Positions 36,212 through 45,168 are shown, numbered from the stretch's first letter. The stretch: DNA of 64,000 bases from Cellulomonas terrae (GCF_007990265.1 NZ_BJWH01000016.1:1-64000), one strand, 5' to 3'. Translations and numbers: made by a program. The notes: generated by a model from the sequence alone, not told the origin.

Positions 36212-37177
36212 GTGACCACCGATCCTGCGTGCTGCGCTCCCGGAGCCGGCCACGACCACGCCGGTGCACCCCTGGTGCTGGGGGCTCCGACGCTCGCGCC
36301 CGACGTCGCGGCGTCCCTGCGCGCCTCCGTGGTCGCCGACCTGGTCGACGTCCCGGGCGGCGAGTTCGTCATGGGGCACGACGGGCCTGACGGCTACCCG
36401 TCCGACGGGGAGGGTCCGGCGCACGTCGTGACGCTCCGACCGTTCCGGATGATGCGGACGACGGTGACCAACGCGCAGTTCGCGGGCTTCGTCGGGGCGA
36501 CCGGGTACCGCACCGAGGCCGAGGCGTACGGCTGGTCCTTCGTGTTCGCCGGCCTGCTGCCCGACGACTTCCCGCCGACGCGCGCCGTCGTCGGCACGCC
36601 GTGGTGGCGTCAGGTCGAGGGTGCGGACTGGCGTCACCCCGAGGGCCCGCACTCCGACGTCACCGACCGTGCCGACCACCCCGTCGTCCACGTGAGCTGG
36701 TCGGACGCGTCGGCGTTCGCGTCGTGGGCCGGGCTCCGGCTGCCGACCGAGGCCGAGTGGGAGCGCGCGGCGCGGGGCGGTCGGGAAGGTGCGCACTACC
36801 CGTGGGGGCACGAGCGGGAGCCCGGGGGCGAGCACCGGATGAACGTCTGGCAGGGGGACTTCCCGACGCGGAACACCCTGGAGGACGGCTACCTGGGCAC
36901 GGCGCCGGCGGCGGCCTTCGCGCCCAACGACCTCGGTCTGCACACCATGACGGGCAACGTCTGGGAGTGGTGCCAGGACTGGTTCGCGCCGGACGGGTAC
37001 CGGACGTCGGCCGCTGCCGACCCGACCGGACCGGCCACGGGCTCGGCGCGCGTGATGCGCGGCGGGTCGTACCTGTGCCACGAGTCGTACTGCTTCCGGT
37101 ACCGGGTCGACTCGCGCAGCTCGAACGCCCCGGACTCCTCCGCCGGCAACGTCGGGTTCCGGTGCGCCGCCTCCTAG
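36212..37177 (+). CDS. Formylglycine-generating enzyme (sulfatase-modifying factor)
   Basis: This 321-aa enzyme oxidises the active-site Cys of sulfatases to formylglycine. Family features are DVPGGEFVMGHDGPDGYPSD, ADHPVVHVSWSDASAFASWAG, RLPTEAEWERAARGG, NVWEWCQDWFAPDGY and RGGSYLCHESYCFRYR. The copper-binding cysteine pair is Cys289 and Cys294. Its CCAPG start is common in actinobacterial FGEs. The start is GTG, eight bases after AGGAGG. An arylsulfatase with the Cys-type motif follows 70 bases downstream, so enzyme and substrate are encoded together. Confidence 0.96.
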   Translation: MTTDPACCAPGAGHDHAGAPLVLGAPTLAPDVAASLRASVVADLVDVPGGEFVMGHDGPDGYPSDGEGPAHVVTLRPFRMMRTTVTNAQFAGFVGATGYRTEAEAYGWSFVFAGLLPDDFPPTRAVVGTPWWRQVEGADWRHPEGPHSDVTDRADHPVVHVSWSDASAFASWAGLRLPTEAEWERAARGGREGAHYPWGHEREPGGEHRMNVWQGDFPTRNTLEDGYLGTAPAAAFAPNDLGLHTMTGNVWEWCQDWFAPDGYRTSAAADPTGPATGSARVMRGGSYLCHESYCFRYRVDSRSSNAPDSSAGNVGFRCAAS

Positions 37178-37247
37178 TGGTGCCGAGGCGGTCGCCCCTA
37201 GTGTCGAGGAAGGCGGGCGAGATGCCCGGTTCCGGACGGAGGACCCG

Positions 37248-39614
37248 ATGCGCCCCGACAGTCACGCCCGCACGATGCTGCCGATCCCGGACCGGCCGGC
37301 GCCGACGCTGACGACGTACGACGCGAAGGACCCGGACACGGCGTTCCCGCCGATCGAGCCGCTCCTCCCGCCGCCGGGCGCGCCGAACGTCCTCGTCGTC
37401 CTGCTCGACGACGTCGGCTTCGGGGCGTCGAGCGTGTTCGGCGGCCCGTGCAGCACGCCGACCGCGGAACGGCTGGCGAGCGGCGGGCTGCGCTTCAACC
37501 GCTTCCACACGACGGCGCTCTGCGCGCCGACGCGGCAGGCGTTGCTGACGGGCCGCAACCACCACTCGGTGGGCATGGGCAGCATCACCGAGACGGCGAC
37601 GTCGGCACCGGGCAACAGCTCCCTGCGCCCGAACACGAAGGCGCCGCTCGCCCTGACCCTCAAGCTCAACGGGTACTCGACCGCGCAGTTCGGCAAGTGC
37701 CACGAGGTGCCCGTCTGGCAGTCGTCGCCGATGGGCCCCTTCGACGCCTGGCCGTCGGGCGGCGGGGGGTTCGAGACCTTCTACGGCTTCATCGGCGGCG
37801 AGAACAACCAGTGGGACCCGGCGCTGTACGACGGCACGACGCCGGTCGAGCCGCCCGCGACGGCCGAGGAGGGCTACCACCTCACGGAGGACCTGGCGGA
37901 CCGGGCAGTGGGCTGGATCCGGCAGCAGAAGGCCCTCATGCCGGACAAGCCGTTCTTCGTCTACCTCGCTCCGGGTGCCACGCACGCCCCGCACCACGTG
38001 CCCAAGGAGTGGGCGGACAAGTACGCGGGTGCCTTCGACGACGGGTGGGACGTGCAGCGGGAACGCACGTTCGCCCGGCAGAAGGAGCTCGGGGTGGTCC
38101 CGCAGGACGCCGACCTCACGCCGCGCCACGCGGAGATCCCGTCCTGGGACGACATGCCCGACGAGCTCAAGCCCGTGCTGGCCCGCCAGATGGAGGTCTA
38201 CGCCGGGTTCCTCGAGCACGTCGACCACCACGTCGGCCGGATCGTCGACACCCTGGACGACCTCGGGATCCTCGACGACACGCTCGTCTACTACATCATC
38301 GGCGACAACGGCGCGTCGGCCGAGGGCACGCTCAACGGCGCGTTCAACGAGATGGCGAACTTCAACGGCATGGCCGCCCTGGAGACGCCCGAGTTCCTGA
38401 TCAGCAAGCTCGACGAGCTCGGCTCTCCGTCCTCGTACAACCACTACGCGGTCGGGTGGGCGTGGGCGATGTGCTCGCCCCTGCAGTGGACGAAGCAGGT
38501 CGCGTCGCACTGGGGCGGCACCCGCAACGGGACGATCGTGCACTGGCCCAACGGGATCGCGGAGAGGGGCGGGCTGCGCTCCCAGTTCACGCACGTCATC
38601 GACGTGGCGCCGACCATCCTGGAGGCCGCCGGGCTGCCCGAGCCGACGATGGTGAACGGGGTGCAGCAGTCGCCCATGGAGGGCACGAGCATGCTCTACA
38701 CGTTCGACCAGCCGGACAGCCCGGAGCGCCACGACCTGCAGTACTTCGAGATGTTCGGCAACCGGGGGATCTACCACCGCGGGTGGAGCGCGGTCACCAA
38801 GCACCGCACGCCCTGGGTCATGGTCGGGGGCACGATCCCGGCGTTCGACGACGACGTGTGGGAGCTCTACGACGGCTCCGTCGACTTCAGCCAGGCGCAC
38901 GACCTGGCCGCCGAGCGACCGGAGCTGCTCGCGAAGCTCCAGCGCCTCTGGCTGATCGAGGCGACGAAGTACGGCGTGCTGCCCCTCGACGACCGCACGG
39001 CCGAGCGCATCGAACCCTCGATGGCCGGGCGGCCCACGCTCCTGCACGGCACGTCGCAGCTCTTCTTCGCCGGCATGGGGCGGCTGTCGGAGAACAGCGT
39101 CGTGAGCATGAAGAACCGCTCCTACTCGATCACGGCCGAGGTCGACGTCCCCGAGCCCGGCGTGCACGGCGTCCTCATCGCGCAGGGCGGGCGGTTCGGC
39201 GGCTGGAGCGTGTGGGTCGACCGGGGTCGGCTGACGTACACCTACAACGTCCTGGGGATCCACGAGTTCACCGTCAGCGCCGACGAACCGGTGCCCGCCG
39301 GCACGCACCAGCTGCGCATGGAGTTCGCGTACGACGGCGGCGGACTGGCCAAGGGTGGGCTCGTGACCCTCTTCCACGACGGCACGCCGGTGGGGTCGGG
39401 CCGGGTCGAGGCGACGCAGCCGATGGTGTTCTCCGCCGACGAGACGACGGACGTCGGGTACGAGTCCGGCACGTCCGTGAGCTCGGGCTACACCGCCCGG
39501 ACCAGCCGCTTCACCGGCAAGATCCACTGGGTCCAGCTCGATGTCGGCACCGACGACCACGACCACGTCATCGACCCCGAGGAACGGCTGCGCATCGCCA
39601 TGGCGCGGCAGTAG
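37248..39614 (+). CDS. Arylsulfatase, Cys-type (FGE-dependent)
   Basis: This 788-aa sulfatase hydrolyses sulfate esters. The motif CAPTR at 92-96 within TTALCAPTRQALLTGRNHH gives the formylglycine site, and VLLDDVGFG supplies metal-binding Asp residues. GKCHEVPVWQ and DNGASAEGTLNG supply further active-site residues. The domain spans about 40-545. A C-terminal beta-rich domain (about 600-780) ends in HWVQLDVGTDDHDHV. Size and layout match the mycobacterial AtsA/AtsD group of about 790 residues. No signal peptide is seen, so it is probably cytoplasmic or exported by another route. The ATG follows GGAGGACCCG, directly downstream of its maturase gene. Confidence 0.95.
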   Translation: MRPDSHARTMLPIPDRPAPTLTTYDAKDPDTAFPPIEPLLPPPGAPNVLVVLLDDVGFGASSVFGGPCSTPTAERLASGGLRFNRFHTTALCAPTRQALLTGRNHHSVGMGSITETATSAPGNSSLRPNTKAPLALTLKLNGYSTAQFGKCHEVPVWQSSPMGPFDAWPSGGGGFETFYGFIGGENNQWDPALYDGTTPVEPPATAEEGYHLTEDLADRAVGWIRQQKALMPDKPFFVYLAPGATHAPHHVPKEWADKYAGAFDDGWDVQRERTFARQKELGVVPQDADLTPRHAEIPSWDDMPDELKPVLARQMEVYAGFLEHVDHHVGRIVDTLDDLGILDDTLVYYIIGDNGASAEGTLNGAFNEMANFNGMAALETPEFLISKLDELGSPSSYNHYAVGWAWAMCSPLQWTKQVASHWGGTRNGTIVHWPNGIAERGGLRSQFTHVIDVAPTILEAAGLPEPTMVNGVQQSPMEGTSMLYTFDQPDSPERHDLQYFEMFGNRGIYHRGWSAVTKHRTPWVMVGGTIPAFDDDVWELYDGSVDFSQAHDLAAERPELLAKLQRLWLIEATKYGVLPLDDRTAERIEPSMAGRPTLLHGTSQLFFAGMGRLSENSVVSMKNRSYSITAEVDVPEPGVHGVLIAQGGRFGGWSVWVDRGRLTYTYNVLGIHEFTVSADEPVPAGTHQLRMEFAYDGGGLAKGGLVTLFHDGTPVGSGRVEATQPMVFSADETTDVGYESGTSVSSGYTARTSRFTGKIHWVQLDVGTDDHDHVIDPEERLRIAMARQ

Positions 39615-39652
39615 ACGGCGCAGCCCCGCTCACCGCCTGGTCGACGGGGTCC

Positions 39653-40891
39653 TCAGGACGGGCACGGCGCCGAGACGGCGGGCTCGACGAGCGAGCCCGA
39701 GCCCTGGACGGTCGCCGGCGCGGCGGCGCGCGGTCGGGTCGCGAGGACGAGCCCGACGGCCGCCACGGCCACGACGACCGCGGCGGGCACCGGGAGCGCG
39801 GCCGGGCCGGACCGCTCGACGATCACGCTGCCGAGTGCCGCGCCCACGGCGATCCCCAGGTTGAACACCACGGGGATGACCCCGCCGGCCGTGGCGCGGT
39901 GCTCGGGGCCGGCGGTCCGCATGATGAGGGTCTGCGCGAGCGGCGGGAGCGCGCCCGACGTGAGGCCCCACGCCACCAGCACGACGAGACCGGTCAGCGC
40001 GCTGCCGTCCACGACGGACAGGGCGAGCACGGAGGCCGCCACGAGCATCGTCGCCGCCAGGAGGGCCGTGCCGGTCCACCGGTCCCGCACCCGGCCGACG
40101 AGCACGAGCCCGACGGCCGACGACGCGCCGAACACCAGGAGCGCCCCGCTCACACCACCGGGCAGCCCTGGGGCCGCGTCCGCCACGAGCCGCGTGACGA
40201 AGGTGAACGCCGCGAAGTGCCCGACGAGCACGAGGCCGACGAGCCCGGCGACGACGAGCACCGGTCGCAGCTGCCCGACGGGTGTGGCCGTGCGCTCGTC
40301 GGCCGACCGTGGCGCGACCGCGTCCGTCACCACCGCCCGCACCAGCACCGCCGCCACGCCGCCCAGCACCGCGAGCGCCCCGAACGCCACGCGCCAGTCC
40401 CATCCCTGGGCGACGAAGCTCGCGAGCGGGACGCCGACGACCGTGCCGAGGGTCGCCCCGCCGAGCACCACGGCGACGCCGGTGGCGAGCCCGTGCGAGG
40501 GCACGATGTCGGCGACCTGCGCGTTGACGGTCGCCCACAGCAGCCCGCACACGGCGGCACCGAGCAGCCGGGCCGCGACGGTCGCCTCGTAGGTGGGTGC
40601 GACGGCGGTGAGGGCCGACGCGACCGCGAAGACACCGAGCGCCCCGGCGACGACCGGGCGGTGCTCCCAGCGACGGGTGAGCCGGACCAGCGGGAACGTC
40701 GCGACGACGACGGTCAGTGCCCAGAGCGACACGAGCAGGCCGGTGCGCGCCTGCGTGACGCCGAGGTCGGCGCTCATCTGCGGCAGGACGGCGGTGGGGA
40801 GCATCTCGCCGGTGACCATGACGAAGGTCGCGCCGCCGAGGACGGCCAGGCTCGGCCACGGCAAGCGGGTGCGGGTTGCGGAGAGGTCCAT
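39653..40891 (-). CDS. MFS transporter, DHA1-type
   Basis: This 412-aa exporter has twelve hydrophobic segments, of the arabinose-efflux/Bmr-like DHA1 type. Helix 1 is VLGGATFVMVTGEMLPTAVL, and the loop after helix 2 has RLTRRWEHRPVV in place of motif A. LLGAAVCGLLWATVNAQVADIV and VVGVPLASFVAQGWDWRVAFG are typical of the family. The divergent MerR-family gene lies 57 bases away with a shared operator, so the pair is probably a drug-inducible efflux unit. ATG at 40891 is used; an in-frame ATG nine codons upstream would lie inside the operator. Confidence 0.92.
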   Translation of the reverse strand: MDLSATRTRLPWPSLAVLGGATFVMVTGEMLPTAVLPQMSADLGVTQARTGLLVSLWALTVVVATFPLVRLTRRWEHRPVVAGALGVFAVASALTAVAPTYEATVAARLLGAAVCGLLWATVNAQVADIVPSHGLATGVAVVLGGATLGTVVGVPLASFVAQGWDWRVAFGALAVLGGVAAVLVRAVVTDAVAPRSADERTATPVGQLRPVLVVAGLVGLVLVGHFAAFTFVTRLVADAAPGLPGGVSGALLVFGASSAVGLVLVGRVRDRWTGTALLAATMLVAASVLALSVVDGSALTGLVVLVAWGLTSGALPPLAQTLIMRTAGPEHRATAGGVIPVVFNLGIAVGAALGSVIVERSGPAALPVPAAVVVAVAAVGLVLATRPRAAAPATVQGSGSLVEPAVSAPCPS

Positions 40892-40908
40892 GTCTGCGAC
40901 GCTAAACT

Positions 40909-40930
40909 TTGACATCACTGTGAAGGTCAA
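40909..40930. promoter_or_regulatory. MerR-type operator between the MFS gene and merR
   Basis: TTGAC at 40909 and GTCAA at 40926 form an outer dyad (5 bp, plus one more internal pair) around 12 bases. This sits in the only AT-richer stretch between the two divergent genes. MerR regulators bind dyads of this size in overlong promoters. Confidence 0.55.
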
Positions 40931-40948
40931 GGGGACCGGAGGATCGTC

Positions 40949-41341
40949 GTGAAGATCGGTGAGCTCGCCCGCCGCACCGGGGTGTCCACCCGGCTCCTGC
41001 GGTACTACGAGGAGCAGGGCCTCATCTCCCCGGCGCGCACCACGAACACGTACCGCACCTACGACGAGCAGGAGGTCGCGCGCGTCGAGCAGGTCGTCGG
41101 GCTGGTCCGCGCCGGAGTGCCGACGCGGCTCGCACGCGTGCTGCTCGACCTCGAGGACGTCCGGGTCGAGGACCTCGCCCCGTCGTGCACCCGGCAGGTC
41201 GCGGAGCTGCTCGCCGAGGAGCTCACCGGGCTCGACGAGCGCATCGCGTGCCTGACGAAGAGCCGCCGCACGCTGTGCGACTACCTCCAGCGGACCGAGC
41301 ACGCGACCGCCGTGCTGGAGAACGCGGGCGCGACCACATGA
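40949..41341 (+). CDS. MerR family transcriptional regulator
   Basis: This 130-aa regulator has the family winged helix, KIGELARRTGVSTRLLRYYEEQGLI, at about 2-27 (shortened to KIGELARRTGVSTRLLRYYE). NTYRTYDEQEVARVEQVVGLV follows, then a coiled-coil dimerisation helix (about 80-115) with cysteines in APSCTRQ, RIACLTK and RRTLCDYL. These could sense a metal or thiol-reactive compound, or simply be structural. It starts with GTG after CGGAGGATC. It most likely controls the divergent MFS exporter. Confidence 0.92.
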   Translation: MKIGELARRTGVSTRLLRYYEEQGLISPARTTNTYRTYDEQEVARVEQVVGLVRAGVPTRLARVLLDLEDVRVEDLAPSCTRQVAELLAEELTGLDERIACLTKSRRTLCDYLQRTEHATAVLENAGATT

Positions 41342-41344
41342 CGA

Positions 41345-41376
41345 GAGCCGCACCGCTGGCGTCAGCGGTACGGCTC
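41345..41376. terminator. Bidirectional terminator between merR and tRNA-Arg
   Basis: GAGCCG-C-ACCGCT and AGCGGT-A-CGGCTC form a 12-pair stem with one mismatch and a GGCGTC loop. It lies between the merR stop (41341) and the 3' end of the convergent tRNA gene, serving both. Confidence 0.72.
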
Positions 41377-41383
41377 CTGGGGA

Positions 41384-41459
41384 TGGTGCCCGCGAAAGGA
41401 CTCGAACCTTCGACCTTCTGCTCCGGAGGCAGACGCTCTATCCACTGAGCTACGCGGGC
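41384..41459 (-). tRNA. tRNA-Arg (anticodon CCG)
   Basis: Read on the minus strand, GCCCGCG opens the acceptor stem and CGCGGGC closes it, with discriminator A and an encoded CCA. The D-arm is GCTC-AGTGGATA-GAGC. The anticodon stem-loop is TCTGC-CTCCGGA-GCAGA, giving anticodon CCG for arginine codon CGG. The T-arm is GAAGG-TTCGAGT-CCTTT. All arms pair with only one G-T. The codon it reads is frequent in this GC-rich genome. Confidence 0.97.
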
Positions 41460-41540
41460 CACTCACCGACCCGGGGGTCGATGCGGTGCACGACACTACC
41501 AGCCGTCGCCGGGTCGGGCGGCAGCGCACCGGGGGTCGGG

Positions 41541-43556
41541 CTAGTCGCTGAGGACGACGTGGTCGACCATCAGATGCCCCCAGGCGCCGGTCGCGTCGTC
41601 GAGCACCTGGACCTGCGCCTGCCGGCCGGCGAGGTCGGTGAGGTCCCAGCGGACCGGCCGCAGCCGTCCGGTGTCGTCCCCGGTGGCGGTGCGGACGGGG
41701 TGCCCGTCCACCAGGAGGTTGACGGACGTGGCCGGCTCGGCGCCGAGCGGGTGGTCGCCCCCGCCCACCAGCACGTTCAGGTACCGGCGGTCGACCGTGA
41801 ACGGTGGCGACGTGATCGTGCCGGTCGCGGCGTCCCCTCCACCCACGAACGTGTCCAGGACGTGGGCGCCGACCTGGCCGGGCAGGGCCGACGCGGTCGG
41901 GCCCGCACCGGCGAAGCTGCCCTCCGCGGTCCATCCCGGACCCCAGGACCCGCCCTCGAAGTCGGCCAGCACGCGTGCGGGGCGCTGCTCGCCCGCGGCG
42001 AGCTCCGTGATGGTGACGTCGGAGAACGTGGCGGCGCCGCCCGAGGTGTACAGCGCGAGGCCGGTGTCGTCAGGGTCGGCGAAGACCTGGCTCGAGTGGA
42101 CGTACCGTCCGTCGTCGACGAACACCTCGACGGTCGTCCGGTCGACGAGGATGCGCAGGTGCACCCGGTCGGAGGTGGGGTCGAACGGGGCGTGGCTCTC
42201 CCACTTCTGGCCGGACGGGTCGGGGTTGCCGGTGCCGCCGCGGTTCAGGTAGCTGACGTCGCCGTGCACGCCGACGTCGGCGTGCCGCGTCCCGTCGGCC
42301 GACCTGCGCAGCTGCAGCCCGACGTTCGTCGCGTCGTCCCAGCTGATGTCGGCCTCCAGCTGGTACGCGTCGCCGCGGTAGTCGAGCGGAAGGTGGCCGT
42401 CGACGTGGAACGTGCCGAGATGGGCGACCGAGGTCGCGAGGTCGTCCAGGGTGGAGACCGGCTGCGAGACCAGGCTGTACCCGGCGACAGAGCGCGTGAG
42501 CCGGATCTCGCGGGTGATCGAGTCGGTGCCGTTGAAGCCGTCCGCCGCCCAGGTCGGTGTCGTGTAGGGGTAGGACCAGTTGTTCATCCACGCGACCGCG
42601 AGCCGGCGGTCCTGGGCCGGGGCCGTCGGGTCGGCCCAGGTCACCGCGCCGTACCAGTCGAACCCGTGGTCGAGCCACTGCGGGTCCGGGGCGTCGGGTA
42701 CGAAGGTCGTCCCGTCGAACGAGCCGGTCCAGTAGGCGTACGTGCTGGGTGCGCCCGTCAGGTAGCCGTTGCCGCTCAGGCCCATGACCCAGTGCAGGGT
42801 GCCGTCGTCGGCGCGGATCTGGAACAGGTCGGGGCACTCGAGCACGCCGAGCCCGGTGTTCACGTACTCCGAGACGCGGACCCAGTCCCGCAGGTTCGGC
42901 GACGTCCAGAACCCGATGCGCTGCCCCTCCGCGATCAGGGCGACCCAGCGCTCCCGCTCGGCGTCCCAGATCACCTTGGGGTCGCGGAAGTCGCGCCGGC
43001 CGCCGTTCGGGATGACGGGATCCTCCCCGGCGGGCCGGAAGTTCCGTCCGCCGTCGGTGGAGTACCAGAGGAACTGCGCCTGCGGCCCGGAGGCGTCGAG
43101 GATCTGTGCGGGGGTGGGGTGGTCCATCTGCGTGACCAGCATGACGACCGCGCCCGCGCCGAAGCCGGCGGTACCGGCGGTGTCCACCACCGCTGATCCT
43201 GACCACAGGTCGTAGTTGGCGTTGGTGGCCTTCGGGGCGGCGACGCCCTGGTCGTGGAAGACGACGTTGTCCGTGGTCGTCGCGAGCCGCCAGGCGGTTC
43301 CCACGGCATCGTCGTAGTCGGCGTTGTAGAGGTAGTAGTAGTGCGTGGTGCCGTCGATCACGACCGGGCGCTGGGGGTCGTTCTTCCAGTGGTCGGGCAC
43401 CGTGAAGTGGTAGCGAGCGCGGTAGGAGTCTGGTTCGTCGGCCGCCTGGGCCGGGGCCACGTCGGAAGGTGCGACCGCGGCCGTGGCCGCCAGGACGGTG
43501 GCGAGCACCGTCAGGCCGCAGCGGCGCAGGGCTGGGGAAGCGGGACCGTGAGTCAT
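41541..43556 (-). CDS. Secreted GH32 fructan hydrolase (levanase-like) with C-terminal beta domain
   Basis: This exported protein of 671 aa has a signal peptide at about 1-38 (RRCGLTVLATVLAAT to AQAAD). The GH32 five-blade propeller (about 45-370) carries the nucleophile Asp60 in DHWKNDPQRP, the transition-state Asp in RRDFRDPKVIWD and the acid/base Glu in GVLECPDLFQI. The WKNDPQRP form is typical of levan- or fructan-acting enzymes rather than invertases. A beta sandwich (about 385-540) and a further domain (about 550-670; WGPGWTAEGSFAG to HLMVDHVVLSD) follow, resembling fructan-binding modules. A levansucrase and a second GH32 lie 1.6-5 kb away. Confidence 0.93.
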   Translation of the reverse strand: MTHGPASPALRRCGLTVLATVLAATAAVAPSDVAPAQAADEPDSYRARYHFTVPDHWKNDPQRPVVIDGTTHYYYLYNADYDDAVGTAWRLATTTDNVVFHDQGVAAPKATNANYDLWSGSAVVDTAGTAGFGAGAVVMLVTQMDHPTPAQILDASGPQAQFLWYSTDGGRNFRPAGEDPVIPNGGRRDFRDPKVIWDAERERWVALIAEGQRIGFWTSPNLRDWVRVSEYVNTGLGVLECPDLFQIRADDGTLHWVMGLSGNGYLTGAPSTYAYWTGSFDGTTFVPDAPDPQWLDHGFDWYGAVTWADPTAPAQDRRLAVAWMNNWSYPYTTPTWAADGFNGTDSITREIRLTRSVAGYSLVSQPVSTLDDLATSVAHLGTFHVDGHLPLDYRGDAYQLEADISWDDATNVGLQLRRSADGTRHADVGVHGDVSYLNRGGTGNPDPSGQKWESHAPFDPTSDRVHLRILVDRTTVEVFVDDGRYVHSSQVFADPDDTGLALYTSGGAATFSDVTITELAAGEQRPARVLADFEGGSWGPGWTAEGSFAGAGPTASALPGQVGAHVLDTFVGGGDAATGTITSPPFTVDRRYLNVLVGGGDHPLGAEPATSVNLLVDGHPVRTATGDDTGRLRPVRWDLTDLAGRQAQVQVLDDATGAWGHLMVDHVVLSD

Positions 43557-43634
43557 CGTTGACTCGCCTCTCGTCGACGAGCGTGCCCCTCCCCCCGGCG
43601 GCTCGGCGCGGGGCAAGACACTCGTTCGGCGTGC

Positions 43635-43646
43635 TAAATCGATTGA
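43635..43646. promoter_or_regulatory. LacI-type operator-like palindrome upstream of the GH32 gene
   Basis: TAAATCGATTGA is centred on CG and lies about 80-90 bases before the start of the secreted GH32 gene. It has AATCGATT as a perfect core and a T/A outer match, resembling operators of LacI-family sugar regulators. No LacI-family gene is present in the window. Confidence 0.4.
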
Positions 43647-43693
43647 TCAAGCGCGTGAGAGAAAGCCTTCCCCTGAACGGTGGGCACCGTCAA

Positions 43694-43727
43694 GGCCCCT
43701 CCCGTGCACGCACGCACGGGAGGGGCC
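43694..43727 (-). terminator. Terminator of the choice-of-anchor L gene
   Basis: GGCCCCTCCCGTGC and GCACGGGAGGGGCC form a perfect 14-bp stem with loop ACGCAC, starting 12 bases after the stop codon of the gene read on the minus strand. Confidence 0.8.
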
Positions 43728-43738
43728 CGCGGCGCAGG

Positions 43739-44689
43739 TCACACCGCGGTCGGGCCGTTCCACCCCGAACCGTCGGGGCACCAGGGGAGCCACGGCAGCA
43801 GCCGGCACAGGAGGTCACCGATCGTGGTGGGCACCTGCGTGGACCTCAGCGAGTCCGACTGGAGCAGCACGGTGCTGTCCAGCTGGCCGTCACGAGTGTC
43901 CGCCACCGAGACGCGGACGGTCGTCGGCTCACGCGGCGTCACGGTCGCCGTGCAGGTCAAGGGGACGGTGAACGCGTTCATCTCCGTGTCCTGGCCGCCG
44001 GCACCGGGGTCGTTCGGCGCGAAGTTCGCCACGTAGTACGCACTGTTGACCGAGGCGTTCACGGTCGACGTCCCGACGAGCGTGTCCGAACCCGGGACGA
44101 ACGAGCACGGCGTCCCGTCGACCCAGATCGCGAAGGCGTCGCCGTACCCGCTCTGCGCCCACGTGGCGTACTCCTCCGAGCCCATCAGGTACGTCAGACG
44201 CAGTGTCCGTCCCTTCGGGACGACCTCGATGGCCAGGGTCGCCGCGTCGTACGTCGTCGCACCGGCGAGTGCGGCCAGGGTCTCGTCGCCCGCGCCGCCG
44301 AGGTCGCCGGTCGTCGTGAGGGACGAGTTCGGACCGAGCACGGCGGACCGCGTGAAGTCCACGTCCTCGTCGGACGCCGGGTCGGCATCGATCAGCGAGC
44401 CGGAGGTCAGCGCCACCCCGGTCGTCGGGAAGGCGCCGAAGCCGGCGTCCGCGAACAGCCCGCCCTGGACGGGTGAGCCCGTGAAGGTGGCGGACCTGAT
44501 GGTCACGTTGCGACCGGTGAGCTCGCTGGCGAGCGAGACCGGGGTCGTCTCGCGCAGCGTCGTCACGCTCTGGCCGGGAGAGGCCTGCGCCGTGCTCGTC
44601 AGTGAGCCGGCCAGTGCCGTCAGGGCGATCCCTACGATCGCCGCACGTGCGCCCCTTCGCGCACGTCGTCCTGTCATCGGAGGCTTCAT
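43739..44689 (-). CDS. Secreted choice-of-anchor L domain protein
   Basis: This exported protein of 316 aa has a signal peptide (about 1-37; ARAAIVGIALTALAGSLTS then AQAS). The choice-of-anchor L domain covers about 45-270: GGLFADAGFGAFPTTGVALTSG, TYLMGSEEYATWAQSGYGDAFAIWVDG and NFAPNDPG are its hallmarks (segments cut here to GFGAFPTTGVALTSG, SEEYATWAQSGYGDAFAIW, NFAPNDPG). In other bacteria this domain is followed by a variety of surface anchors. Here there is none, only a Cys-containing tail (LLCRLLPWLPWCPDG). Free secretion or attachment through another partner is therefore likely. It diverges from the levansucrase gene and is flanked by fructan enzymes, which suggests but does not prove a matrix-related role. 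Confidence 0.88.
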   Translation of the reverse strand: MKPPMTGRRARRGARAAIVGIALTALAGSLTSTAQASPGQSVTTLRETTPVSLASELTGRNVTIRSATFTGSPVQGGLFADAGFGAFPTTGVALTSGSLIDADPASDEDVDFTRSAVLGPNSSLTTTGDLGGAGDETLAALAGATTYDAATLAIEVVPKGRTLRLTYLMGSEEYATWAQSGYGDAFAIWVDGTPCSFVPGSDTLVGTSTVNASVNSAYYVANFAPNDPGAGGQDTEMNAFTVPLTCTATVTPREPTTVRVSVADTRDGQLDSTVLLQSDSLRSTQVPTTIGDLLCRLLPWLPWCPDGSGWNGPTAV

Positions 44690-45168
44690 GATGCTCCAGG
44701 TCCTCGTCGGGTGCGTCGACCTGGCTCGTGCCTGGCCGGCGCGGGCGCGCTGGGCGCGCCGGGTCGCGATGGGGGATGCATCGGTCGTCTACCCGAGGTG
44801 GCGCACGGCCGCGCAGCGGTCGTGCACCTGGAGCCTGCGTCGCCGACCTGGTCGGCGACCGTCGTTCGCGCTCCCTTCTCCGTGGCGCTTCAGGGCGCGC
44901 GGGATGCCGCGCTGAAGTGGCTGGCGGCGGCGCGGTCTCGACCGCCGGGAACCCTGTGGAGACGGGCGTCCGTGCGCCGGTTCCGTGGCCCGAGAGTCAG
45001 GCGTACACCCGCTCCCGAGCCCCGTCAACCGCACGGTGACGGTTGTCACGACGAACTGTGATGCGGCCCTTGACGGGTCCGGGGAGGCGGTGCCTACCCT
45101 GACCGCGGTGGGGGAGGACGGGGTCGTCGCTCGAGTCGTTGCACGTTCACTCGAGGGAGCGAACCGAC
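44690..45168. other. Divergent intergenic region before levansucrase
   Basis: About 480 bases without a supported gene. A dyad GTGAC-GGTT-GTCAC lies at 45036-45049, overlapped by CCGTCA (45022) and TGACGG (45037). It stands 20 bases upstream of TTGACG (45070-45075) and TACCCT (45095-45100), a possible promoter with a long 19-base spacer. The dyad is a reasonable operator candidate for levansucrase control. The rest (44690-45020) shows no clear element. Confidence 0.45.

Noticed and set aside
40892..41353. Extended MFS frame through the merR gene
   Set aside because: It lies antisense to merR, which has a clear MerR fold and its own ribosome site.
44700..45060. Short ORFs in the levansucrase intergenic region
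   Set aside because: They are Arg-rich, have no ribosome site and resemble random frames in GC-rich DNA.
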